The position numbers and the translations under genes are program-made. A stretch of 14,510 bases of DNA from an uncultured Pseudomonadota bacterium (GTDB lineage: Bacteria > Bdellovibrionota_B > Oligoflexia > Oligoflexales > CAILAO01): assembly GCA_903832105.1 (NCBI GenBank), contig CAILAO010000051.1, forward strand, positions 1 to 14,510, in the 5' to 3' direction. Shown here in pieces: positions 1-6,273 of this stretch (positions within the stretch are counted from its first letter, which is position 1; every line of letters begins with the position of its first letter). A model generated the notes under the pieces. The model saw only the letters and a list, made by a program, of their open reading frames with translations, was not told the DNA's origin and did no database searches.

Positions 1-318
1 AATATTGCCAAGTTGGATGAACTCCCGCTCCCTCACGGGGGGGATTTTTCCGAGATAAACAAGATAGAGGCCACCGCAACAAGTATATCCGTGGCTGATG
101 TGCATCCTTTGAAGCGAGATTTTTCTTGGTGGGAGGACTCCTGGAATATTAACAACGGCATAGGACGCTATTATGTTGGCTCCACTACCACTATGGCCAT
201 AACGAGGGGCGGCGACGCGTTTTCAGGGGATGGCTCAGGTATCTTTTACTTCGCTGCGGCACCAATCGACTATAGCGTACCCAACGTTGGTTTTCGCTGC
301 TCATATACGAGACCGTAG
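1..318 (+). CDS. FGE/SUMF1-like domain protein, C-terminal part (5' end outside window)
   Basis: The reading frame is open from base 1 and ends at TAG 316-318, so this is the 3' end of a longer gene; the TTG at 13 is internal, not a start. The visible 105 residues include two Trp-rich turns (DFSWW, DSWN), a Gly-rich stretch (GSTTTMAITRGGDAFSG) and a terminal GFRCSY. An arginine-glycine-glycine run followed by a final GFRC is the usual end of the formylglycine-generating-enzyme (sulfatase-modifying factor) fold. Many bacterial proteins with this fold are secreted or lipoproteins of unknown role rather than true sulfatase activators. The catalytic cysteines of real FGE cannot be checked because most of the protein is missing. 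A lipoprotein gene follows 93 bases downstream on the same strand. The fold assignment is inference from the C-terminal motif. Confidence 0.6.
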   Translation, partial: NIAKLDELPLPHGGDFSEINKIEATATSISVADVHPLKRDFSWWEDSWNINNGIGRYYVGSTTTMAITRGGDAFSGDGSGIFYFAAAPIDYSVPNVGFRCSYTRP

Positions 319-332
319 TATCCGGCGGCAGT

Positions 333-375
333 TATAATCCTCAAAATATTGACAGTCAATGCGTTGGCATATTGC
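333..375 (+). promoter_or_regulatory. possible promoter of the BNR lipoprotein gene
   Basis: The 93-base gap before the lipoprotein gene holds a perfect TATAAT at 333-338, without a convincing -35 box at 16-18 bases upstream. It also holds a perfect TTGACA at 349-354, followed after 15 bases by a weak TATTGC at 370-375. Either could start transcription, but neither pair is complete. The gap has no terminator, so read-through from the upstream gene is equally possible. Confidence 0.3.
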
Positions 376-411
376 TTGCACACCCATACGTATTGATGAA
401 GGAGGTTTTAA

Positions 412-1953
412 ATGCACACACGATTAACGTTCTTTTCCGTATTGTTGGCTCTATTATCACTTATGGCCTGTCTCGTAGGTCAAGGTTGCGAGTCGAGCGC
501 CAATGGGGGCAATAGACCTCGTAAAACAAACTCTACACCTACAAACCCTACACCTACGAACTCGGAAGACATTTCGATCGAAACGGGTGATACGGCGGCA
601 GTGCCGACAAGTTGTATTAACGAAGCAGATTCCCCTGGACTTGTAACGTCAATCATAGTTCAAGATAAGGTCACTCACACCTCGCTTCATAACACAGCAA
701 AATATTTGGTGACTCAGAACAAGCAGGGAATTTTTTTTACATATTCTCCGAAACGATATGAAAGCGACTTGGAAGGGGGAGAGGTGTCGGTCGAAGGAAG
801 CGAAACAGTTTGGAGGCTCATGAAAGTAAATCCGGACTGTCAGGGCTTCACTCAACTGTTCGAGGAAACATGCAAGATTTGCAATGCACCGGCGGTTGAG
901 TCAGATGATGACGGAAATCTTTTTCTCGCAAATGGAGATCCCGATTCAGCAAATTGGAGTCTTGCGGGTCCAAGAGATGCCAGACTGTTTAAGTTTTTAG
1001 CTAGTTCAGGTTATAAAAATCCAGAAATCTTTAGCATACCAAAGGGCAATTCAGACAAGTTTCGTCTTGTCTATGATAAAGCCAAAAAAAAGCTATTTTA
1101 TTATAATTACAATGAGCAACCCAAAATAGACCCCAGAAAAATTTTCAGTTTTTATTCGATTTCACTAGATGGAACAATTGAAAGTTCAATTCCGCTGAAT
1201 GGCAAAGGGGATACGGCAAGAATCATGTATCCACACCTTGCCGTCGATGACTCGCGGGTCGTCGCGATTTGGCATACCGAGCGCGGGGGAATCAGTACAA
1301 CCGAACCAAGACTGTATCGCAACATAAGCTTCATTTACTCTGATGATTCCGGTCTATCATGGAAAAACTTCTCAGGTGCTCCAACCCAATATCCTGTCAT
1401 TAACGATAATAGAGGGCCAGGTACAATGGTCACTCTTAAAGAGGAAGAAGGCGATCACAACTGGTTGGGAGACGCGGTATTAAAAAACAATAAATTACAC
1501 ATTTCATATCAAATTTGGGGTGTCATGCATCCAGGAAATAAAACACATTACGTCCGCTATAACTTCGAAAACGGAACGCGTGATGTAGATATTCAACCGG
1601 ATTGGAATGGTATCGCTGGACAGGGTCACTTCGTAAACGACCGGAGAAGCCCTAATGGACCTATATATATCGTTTCAACAAAGAATTCAAATGGCGGGAG
1701 CGTATTGGCAGTACTCATAAGTTCTGACGAAGGCAAAACCTGGCAACCCTTCGCAGAAGGACAACTTCTTGCGGGTGATCCTGATGTGTTAGATACCATA
1801 CAGACTCTTCATGAGGTCACGTCGGACGGGTATATCGTAGGACTATATTCGAGATGCAATGCGCGACCAGAAATCGGACGTTGCGGAACTTATGTCAATG
1901 GACAGTGGATTTACGACAGCAGGGCCTATTTTTTCAAAGTTAAAGCAAAGTGA
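412..1953 (+). CDS. secreted lipoprotein with BNR/Asp-box repeats (sialidase-like beta-propeller)
   Basis: This is a 513-residue protein. The N-terminus is a lipoprotein signal peptide: basic start MHTR, hydrophobic residues 6-18, lipobox LMAC with Cys20 as the likely lipidated residue. A Thr/Pro/Asn-rich linker (about 36-51, including repeated TPTN) would tether the folded part to the membrane. Two good Asp boxes (S-x-D-x-G-x-x-W) are visible: SDDSGLSW at 310-317 and SSDEGKTW at 437-444. The intervening beta-rich sequence fits a BNR/sialidase-type propeller. Several cysteines (68, 143, 154, 157, 482, 491) could form disulfides, as expected for an exported protein. I see no reliable catalytic Arg triad, so glycosidase activity is not claimed. 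The start is well supported by GAAGGAGG at 398-405, six bases before ATG. A terminator lies about 100 bases after the stop. The function is unknown; a surface binding or glycan-related role is inference. Confidence 0.75.
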   Translation: MHTRLTFFSVLLALLSLMACLVGQGCESSANGGNRPRKTNSTPTNPTPTNSEDISIETGDTAAVPTSCINEADSPGLVTSIIVQDKVTHTSLHNTAKYLVTQNKQGIFFTYSPKRYESDLEGGEVSVEGSETVWRLMKVNPDCQGFTQLFEETCKICNAPAVESDDDGNLFLANGDPDSANWSLAGPRDARLFKFLASSGYKNPEIFSIPKGNSDKFRLVYDKAKKKLFYYNYNEQPKIDPRKIFSFYSISLDGTIESSIPLNGKGDTARIMYPHLAVDDSRVVAIWHTERGGISTTEPRLYRNISFIYSDDSGLSWKNFSGAPTQYPVINDNRGPGTMVTLKEEEGDHNWLGDAVLKNNKLHISYQIWGVMHPGNKTHYVRYNFENGTRDVDIQPDWNGIAGQGHFVNDRRSPNGPIYIVSTKNSNGGSVLAVLISSDEGKTWQPFAEGQLLAGDPDVLDTIQTLHEVTSDGYIVGLYSRCNARPEIGRCGTYVNGQWIYDSRAYFFKVKAK

Positions 1954-2055
1954 CCGTTTGGCAATGTTCTTGCAGAAATATTACAAATCTTTATTGAAAG
2001 AAACCCACCCCTTTTATTCGCCCCTTTAAACTCCCATAACCCCTTTCCCTCCCAT

Positions 2056-2084
2056 GCCCGACTCGCACGCGGGTCGGGCGCATT
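2056..2084 (+). terminator. Rho-independent terminator after the lipoprotein gene
   Basis: GCCCGAC at 2056-2062 pairs with GTCGGGC at 2073-2079. The stem continues inward through a T-G wobble and two G-C pairs to a CACG loop, about 10 bp in all. It is followed by GCATTTT. The T tract is short (four) and begins three bases after the stem, so strength is moderate. It sits about 100 bases after the lipoprotein stop codon. Confidence 0.6.
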
Positions 2085-2307
2085 TTAACCGGGATTTTGC
2101 ATTTAAGATCGTAGCGAGAAGACCAAAACCCAAGCGTCGACTGCGTTACCCCAGTAAAAAAACAGGATCAAACATATTCGAAAGATTAGGTTGTCGAGTA
2201 AAAAAGTGAGGCTCACATAAACCAATAATAACAGTGTGGTAAACAAAAAGTACTGGTGAAATTACCGTGTAAGGACGTTAATCAATTTAGGCATTCAATG
2301 TGCATGT

Positions 2308-2336
2308 TTTGCATAATGTTTAAACTGAGATAAAAT
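2308..2336 (+). promoter_or_regulatory. candidate sigma-70-type promoter for the TPR-like gene
   Basis: The -35 box TTTGCA (2308-2313) matches 4 of 6 consensus bases. A 17-base spacer separates it from the -10 box TAAAAT (2331-2336), which matches 5 of 6. Transcription would start near 2343, about 30 bases before the ATG at 2372. The upstream sequence is A/T-rich. Confidence 0.45.
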
Positions 2337-2371
2337 GTGAATACGAAAACTCGCTATCTGAAAGAATCGAG

Positions 2372-3556
2372 ATGGAAAAATTTTCTCCTTCCTCAAAAAG
2401 AAACCAATGGCGTCTTGAAATGGTGCCGGTGATCAAATCTGAAGTAAAATCGGAAATCGACGAACTACTTAAACAAAATGAGCCAAGCGACATCTTCCCC
2501 CATATTTCGCAGCGTATAAAAGAGTTGGATACGAGTGATGCACCCACAAGCCAACTGAAGCGGCTAATTCTCGTTATTTCCGCCTTAGTTCATCATCAGC
2601 GGTATAGTGGTTTATCCTCAAAACAGGTAAAAGATTTATCGGAAACTGCCGAAGCTATCTTAAAGGTGGAGAAAATAAATCCAGTCAAGTCAAAGTTTGC
2701 CTTTTTATATGGTGAATTGCACTTGGTGTTAAGCCAGATATATAGAAAGAGTGGAAAGCACCTTCTCTCAGCCTGGGAACAACAGCTCGCATTATATCTT
2801 TCCAGATACTCACCACCTGGAGGGATATGTTTTCAAAGGCTGGCATACGGCCATAGAGCCATGCGGCTCGGCTTCCTTGAGGATGCCTTGGAAGACTTTG
2901 AGTTTGCGGAAAAAGGTGATTTACCGCTATCTCAAAAGGAGAAAGCCAGAATCGGTCGCGTCAAAGCCTTGCGTCTTCTTGGCAGACTTGACGAGAGCTG
3001 CAAAATGGCAAATGACGCCAGGAACGATTATGAGAGCATTTCGCAAAGTGCGCTCTTAGAGCTTGAATGGGAAATGATCTGCTGTGGAGTTCAAAATGGA
3101 GCCCCCCCACACAAAATGGTTGCCGCAGTGAGAAAAGGTGAAAGCCATTATGAGGCGACCTACATATTAGAAGCCTTTTTATGGGTGCGTGCTTTTAAGG
3201 ACAAAATATGGTTTGACCAGCTTCCTAAATTAAGCACGATTATGAGAGATACTGCACTGGGTGTAAAAAATAGAGGGTTTTTATACAAGGCCGTCGCCAG
3301 TCTTGAAGAGTATGATGATGAGGCGATTCCTATCGCTGTCCGATTACGTTGTCTAGGATTAACTGTCTCAAAACTATCTGAGTTTGTTTTAGTAGATAAT
3401 GAACTTCTTTTTCTCGCAGCTGTGGCTCGCTGGTTGAGACATAGACATTTGGAAGGACATCTACGTTTAGTTGTTGGGCAATATCGAAGCTTAAGCGCTC
3501 ACCTCACGAAAAGCGCCTCCTATGACGCGCTGCATTTACTTGCCGATTTGGTCTGA
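2372..3556 (+). CDS. hypothetical alpha-helical repeat (TPR-like) protein
   Basis: This is a 394-residue protein without signal peptide or membrane segment, so probably cytoplasmic. I do not recognise the family. Most of the sequence looks alpha-helical with amphipathic helix pairs. The best TPR-like pairs are about residues 154-186 (AYGHRAMRLGFLEDALEDFEFAE) and 191-222 (GRVKALRLLGRLDESCKMANDA), where the small and large residues follow the TPR spacing. The N-terminal 60 residues are charged and contain a Lys/Glu-rich helix (IKSEVKSEIDELLKQ). No catalytic motif stands out. The ribosome site is weak (GAATCGAG just before ATG); Met17 is an alternative start. It has its own candidate promoter and is followed immediately by the inverted repeat block, so it appears to be a single-gene unit. 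A protein-protein interaction role is inferred from the repeat type only. Confidence 0.65.
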   Translation: MEKFSPSSKRNQWRLEMVPVIKSEVKSEIDELLKQNEPSDIFPHISQRIKELDTSDAPTSQLKRLILVISALVHHQRYSGLSSKQVKDLSETAEAILKVEKINPVKSKFAFLYGELHLVLSQIYRKSGKHLLSAWEQQLALYLSRYSPPGGICFQRLAYGHRAMRLGFLEDALEDFEFAEKGDLPLSQKEKARIGRVKALRLLGRLDESCKMANDARNDYESISQSALLELEWEMICCGVQNGAPPHKMVAAVRKGESHYEATYILEAFLWVRAFKDKIWFDQLPKLSTIMRDTALGVKNRGFLYKAVASLEEYDDEAIPIAVRLRCLGLTVSKLSEFVLVDNELLFLAAVARWLRHRHLEGHLRLVVGQYRSLSAHLTKSASYDALHLLADLV

Positions 3557-3564
3557 TTCCATTT

Positions 3565-3673
3565 AATTAGGGGACACCCGACTGAATTCAATTAGAAAAC
3601 ACGAAACTCAATTCAGTCGGGTGTCCCCTAATTAGAAAACACGAAACTCAATTCAGTCGGGTGTCCCCTAATT
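3565..3673. repeat. 24-nt inverted repeat overlapping a 2 x 40-bp tandem duplication (REP-like element)
   Basis: The segment at 3565-3588, core GGGGACACCCGACTGAATT, is matched by its exact reverse complement at 3610-3633 and again at 3650-3673. The 40-base unit 3591-3630 is repeated without a mismatch at 3631-3670. The left arm can pair with either right arm, giving a 24-bp stem with a 21-base or 61-base loop. It begins nine bases after the stop of the TPR-like gene and runs directly into the recombinase remnant. The GGGGACACCC core resembles palindromes that accompany REP-associated (Y1) transposases in other bacteria; that relation is inference, and no transposase is in the window. Confidence 0.8.
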
Positions 3674-3855
3674 TCGGGCACAAGGACATATCGACAACCA
3701 TGCGATATGTTCATACTGACGGGATTGAAAACACTGGTTCAAGGCAATGGTCAAGAAGGGAAAGACGAGCACTTCAGGAACAAAAAGAAGGCTCCAGCCT
3801 TCCAAATGTTACTCGCCTCACTCATCTAAGAGTCGTTACGTCTACTGGATCTTAA
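3673..3855 (+). pseudogene. C-terminal remnant of a tyrosine recombinase/phage integrase
   Basis: The translation begins FGHKDISTTMRYVHTD, which matches the end of the tyrosine recombinase catalytic domain. It carries the His of the L-G-H motif (the conserved His/Trp position) and the tyrosine nucleophile in TTMRYVH. The N-terminal domain, the first catalytic Arg and the H-x-x-R motif are all absent. The conserved sequence stops at the edge of the repeat block. A GTG at 3661 inside the repeat keeps a 64-codon frame open, but there is no proper ribosome site and the product could not be active. About 45 basic residues follow the Tyr motif, ending at TAA 3853-3855, and these resemble no domain I know. 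This is best read as a broken gene left by a deletion or rearrangement. Confidence 0.75.
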
Positions 3856-3861
3856 TCTAAT

Positions 3862-3901
3862 AAAAATCCCAAGTCCTTTTTACGGGACTTGGGACATTTT
3901 T
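3862..3901. terminator. bidirectional intrinsic terminator (ends groEL and the recombinase remnant)
   Basis: TCCCAAGTCC (3867-3876) pairs perfectly with GGACTTGGGA (3885-3894), a 10-bp stem with an 8-base loop. On the + strand it is followed by CATTTTT (3895-3901). On the - strand the complement of AAAAAT (3862-3867) gives a T run straight after the stem. It lies about 100 bases past the groEL stop, so it probably ends groESL mRNA and also insulates it from rightward transcripts. Confidence 0.8.
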
Positions 3902-3930
3902 CTGTGGATAACTTTTGGCGATTCCGATTT

Positions 3931-3990
3931 CGTCATCGTAAATCGTCATTGTGGACGAGATCCTTCGGCTAACGCCTCAGGATGACGGAG
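3931..3990. repeat. palindromic dispersed-repeat-like sequence between terminator and groEL
   Basis: CGTCAT at 3944-3949 faces ATGACG at 3982-3987, and ATCCT at 3960-3964 faces AGGAT at 3979-3983 around CTTCGGCTAACGCC. The overall pattern (CGTCATT, GAGATCCTTCGGCT, CCTCAGGATGACGG) resembles short palindromic repeats scattered in intergenic regions of many bacteria. A second partial CGTCATCGTAAAT at 3931-3943 precedes it. With only one copy in view, repeat status is inference. Confidence 0.4.
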
Positions 3991-3996
3991 TGATTC

Positions 3997-5667
3997 TTAC
4001 ATCATCCCGCCCATGCCGCCCATACCGCCCATGCCGCCCATGCCGCCCATTCCTGCACCACCACCGTGAGCTTGACCTGCAGATGACTTGTCTTCAGGCT
4101 TTTCCGCGATCATGGCTTCGGTTGTGAGAAGAAGGCTAGCGACAGAAGCTGCATTGATTAAAGCAGTTTTCGCAACTTTAGTCGGATCAATAACGCCAGC
4201 TTTATAGAGATCTTCATATTGCTCTGTCAGGGCGTTAAAGCCTTCACCCAGTTTTCCAGCGCGCACTTTTTCAAGGACCACAGCTGGTTCAGCTCCTGCG
4301 TTAAAAGCGATTTGACGGAGAGGTTCTTCGAGAACACGGTGAAGAATCCGAACGCCAGATGTTTGTTCTCCACTTAACTTAAGACCGTCGAGAACATGTT
4401 GGCACCTGATGTAGGCCGTTCCACCGCCAGGAATAATGCCGCCTTCAACAGCAGCGCGAGTCGAATTGAGAGCGTCTTCTACGCGAGCTTTTTTCTCTTT
4501 CATCTCGGTTTCAGTGGCAGCTCCGACTTTAATCACAGCAACTCCGCCCACGAGTTTCGCGAGACGTTCTTGGAGTTTTTCGCGGTCATAATCAGAAGTC
4601 GTTTGCTCGATTTCTTTTCTGATTTGTTTTACGCGGCCGTCGATATTGGACTTCGTTCCTTTGCCGTCAACGATCGTCGTATTGTCTTTATTAATCGTGA
4701 TGCGTTTTGCTTGGCCAAGCTGATTCAAAGCCATATTTTCGAGTTTGAAGCCAAGATCTTCGCTAATGACCGTACCGCCAGTGAGAACGGCGATATCTTC
4801 TAACATGGATTTCCTACGATCGCCAAATCCCGGCGCTTTGACCGAACAGCACTTCAGCGTTCCACGGAGGCGGTTCACGACGAGTGTTGCAAGAGCTTCA
4901 CCATCTACATCTTCGGCGATAATAACAAAGGGACGTCCCGATTGTGCAATCTTCTCCAGGATAGGAAGAAGTTCCTTCATGTTCGAAATTTTCTTCTCAT
5001 GAATGAGTATGAAAGAGTCTTCTAAAATACATTCCATTCTTTCTGCATCGGTGACGAAATAGGGAGAAAGATAACCGCGATCAAACTGCATCCCCTCAAC
5101 GATGTCTAGGGATGTTTCCATGCTTTTCGCTTCATCGACAGTGATGACGCCATCACGTCCAACTTTGTCCATGGCATCGGCCAGAATATTGCCAATGGCA
5201 GTGTCGTTGTTGGCGGAAATTGAGCCGACTTGCGCAATTTCTTCACGCTTCGCAGTCGGTCTCGAAATTTTGTCGAGTTCTTTCACAACAGCCTCAACGG
5301 CCTTGTCGATACCTTTTTTGAGTTCCATTGGGTTGTGGCCTGCGGCAACCAATTTTGCACCTTCTCTATAAATCGCTTGTGCCAGAACCGTTGCAGTGGT
5401 CGTGCCGTCACCAGCAGCGTCAGAAGTTTTTGATGCAACTTCCTTCACCATCTGAGCGCCCATGTTTTCAAATTTATCTTCTAATTCGATTTCTTTTGCA
5501 ACAGTGACGCCGTCCTTCGTAATGGTCGGAGAACCGTATGATTTGTCGATAACAACATTTCGGCCCCTTGGACCTAATGTTACTTTCACTGCGTCTGCCA
5601 GGGTGTTGACCCCTTTCAACATTTTGCGACGCGCATCTTCGCCAAAGCTAATTACTTTTGATGTCAT
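3997..5667 (-). CDS. groEL: 60 kDa chaperonin GroEL
   Basis: This is the large ring subunit of the GroEL-GroES chaperonin, which folds cytoplasmic proteins inside an ATP-driven double-ring cage. The 556-residue length is slightly above the E. coli 548. ATP-site residues are intact: LGPRGRN (31-37), Asp52 in TKDGVTV, GDGTTT at 86-91 with Asp87, and Asp398 in RVEDAL. The apical substrate and GroES-binding region (about 191-375) is full length, including YLSPYF and KAPGFGDRRK. The C-terminus is the usual flexible Gly-Gly-Met tail, about five GGM units ending MM, encoded by near-identical 9-base repeats at 4000-4050. The start ATG has AAGGA at 5676-5680, eight bases upstream. It follows groES after 36 bases, so the pair is co-transcribed. 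One departure is VEGG at 407-410, where most GroELs have VEEG. Confidence 0.99.
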   Translation of the reverse strand: MTSKVISFGEDARRKMLKGVNTLADAVKVTLGPRGRNVVIDKSYGSPTITKDGVTVAKEIELEDKFENMGAQMVKEVASKTSDAAGDGTTTATVLAQAIYREGAKLVAAGHNPMELKKGIDKAVEAVVKELDKISRPTAKREEIAQVGSISANNDTAIGNILADAMDKVGRDGVITVDEAKSMETSLDIVEGMQFDRGYLSPYFVTDAERMECILEDSFILIHEKKISNMKELLPILEKIAQSGRPFVIIAEDVDGEALATLVVNRLRGTLKCCSVKAPGFGDRRKSMLEDIAVLTGGTVISEDLGFKLENMALNQLGQAKRITINKDNTTIVDGKGTKSNIDGRVKQIRKEIEQTTSDYDREKLQERLAKLVGGVAVIKVGAATETEMKEKKARVEDALNSTRAAVEGGIIPGGGTAYIRCQHVLDGLKLSGEQTSGVRILHRVLEEPLRQIAFNAGAEPAVVLEKVRAGKLGEGFNALTEQYEDLYKAGVIDPTKVAKTALINAASVASLLLTTEAMIAEKPEDKSSAGQAHGGGAGMGGMGGMGGMGGMGGMM

Positions 5668-5703
5668 AATTTCAATCCTTATAAAAAAGAGAGGTTAGTT
5701 TTT

Positions 5704-5991
5704 TTACTCAATGATGCCCAAAATGTCATCTTCGCGGAGAATTAAATGCTCTTCCCCGTCAATTTTTACTTCTGAACCAGAGTATTTACTAAAGAGAATT
5801 TTATCGCCAACTTTCACGTCGGGCTTGCTAATTTTTCCATCTGTGAGAGTCTTGCCGTTGCCAACTGCTACGACTTTTCCTTCCATCGGCTTTTCTTTCG
5901 CATTATCTGGAATAATAATGCCCCCGACTGTTTTTTCTTCGCTTTCTAAGCGCTTCACCAAGATGCGGTCCTGTAATGGCCTAATCTTCAT
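5704..5991 (-). CDS. groES: 10 kDa co-chaperonin GroES
   Basis: This is the 95-residue heptameric lid that caps the GroEL ring and triggers substrate release into the folding chamber. The sequence starts MKIRPLQDRILVKR, typical of GroES. It contains the mobile loop that binds GroEL, EEKTVGGIIIPDNAKEKP (about 18-35) with the hydrophobic III, and the dome region followed by GDKILFSKYSGSEVKIDGEEHLILREDDILGII. I chose the ATG at 5989-5991 because GGAGGA at 5998-6003 lies six bases before it. An in-frame ATG 14 codons upstream would add a hydrophobic tail not found in GroES. The gene heads the groES-groEL operon and has a long leader (about 155 bases if the proposed promoter is right). Confidence 0.98.
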   Translation of the reverse strand: MKIRPLQDRILVKRLESEEKTVGGIIIPDNAKEKPMEGKVVAVGNGKTLTDGKISKPDVKVGDKILFSKYSGSEVKIDGEEHLILREDDILGIIE

Positions 5992-6153
5992 AGAAATTCC
6001 TCCATACGTAAACAAAATAAAACCAAAAAACAAATGACACTTTTTGAAAACAAACTTTTACGCTGTTTTAGACACTGAACCACCGAAGCCCCTTAACCTC
6101 GCACAAGGATAGTCAAGTCTTCCAAGAGCATGGAACCTCGGATCGCAGATGGA

Positions 6154-6181
6154 AACATAATCATAAGTATGGCGGTGTCAA
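6154..6181 (-). promoter_or_regulatory. candidate groESL promoter
   Basis: Read on the minus strand, a perfect TTGACA (complement of 6176-6181) is followed after 16 bases by TATGTT (complement of 6154-6159, 4 of 6 matches to TATAAT). Transcription would start near 6147 and give a leader of about 155 bases before groES. I found no CIRCE inverted repeat (GCACTC paired with GAGTGC) and no clear sigma-32 -10 box (CCCCAT) between 5992 and 6273. HrcA control or a classical heat-shock promoter is therefore not supported by the sequence. Confidence 0.45.
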
Positions 6182-6273
6182 GGGGTTCTTTAAAAAAAAA
6201 CTTGGTATTTTCTGAGAAAGGGAGGTCGAAGATCTATGAGAAAGGAGGTGTCTCTCCATATAATAAAACAATA

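Larger units (their letters stand above)
1954..2371. other. 418-base intergenic spacer
   Basis: I see no credible gene here. The left part is pyrimidine-rich and contains an intrinsic terminator at 2056-2084. The right part is A/T-rich, with an 11-base perfect palindrome GTGAGGCTCAC at 2206-2216 and a plausible promoter at 2308-2336 for the following gene. No tRNA or other structured RNA was recognised. Confidence 0.6.

Noticed and set aside
2206..2216. 11-base perfect palindrome GTGAGGCTCAC as an operator
   Set aside because: It is about 100 bases upstream of the candidate promoter, occurs once, and such short palindromes occur by chance.
3565..3673. CRISPR array
   Set aside because: The 40-base unit repeats only twice and is identical throughout, so there are no variable spacers, and no cas gene is present.
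4000..4050. Minisatellite-like 9-base repeats
   Set aside because: They encode the normal Gly-Gly-Met tail of GroEL and need no other explanation.
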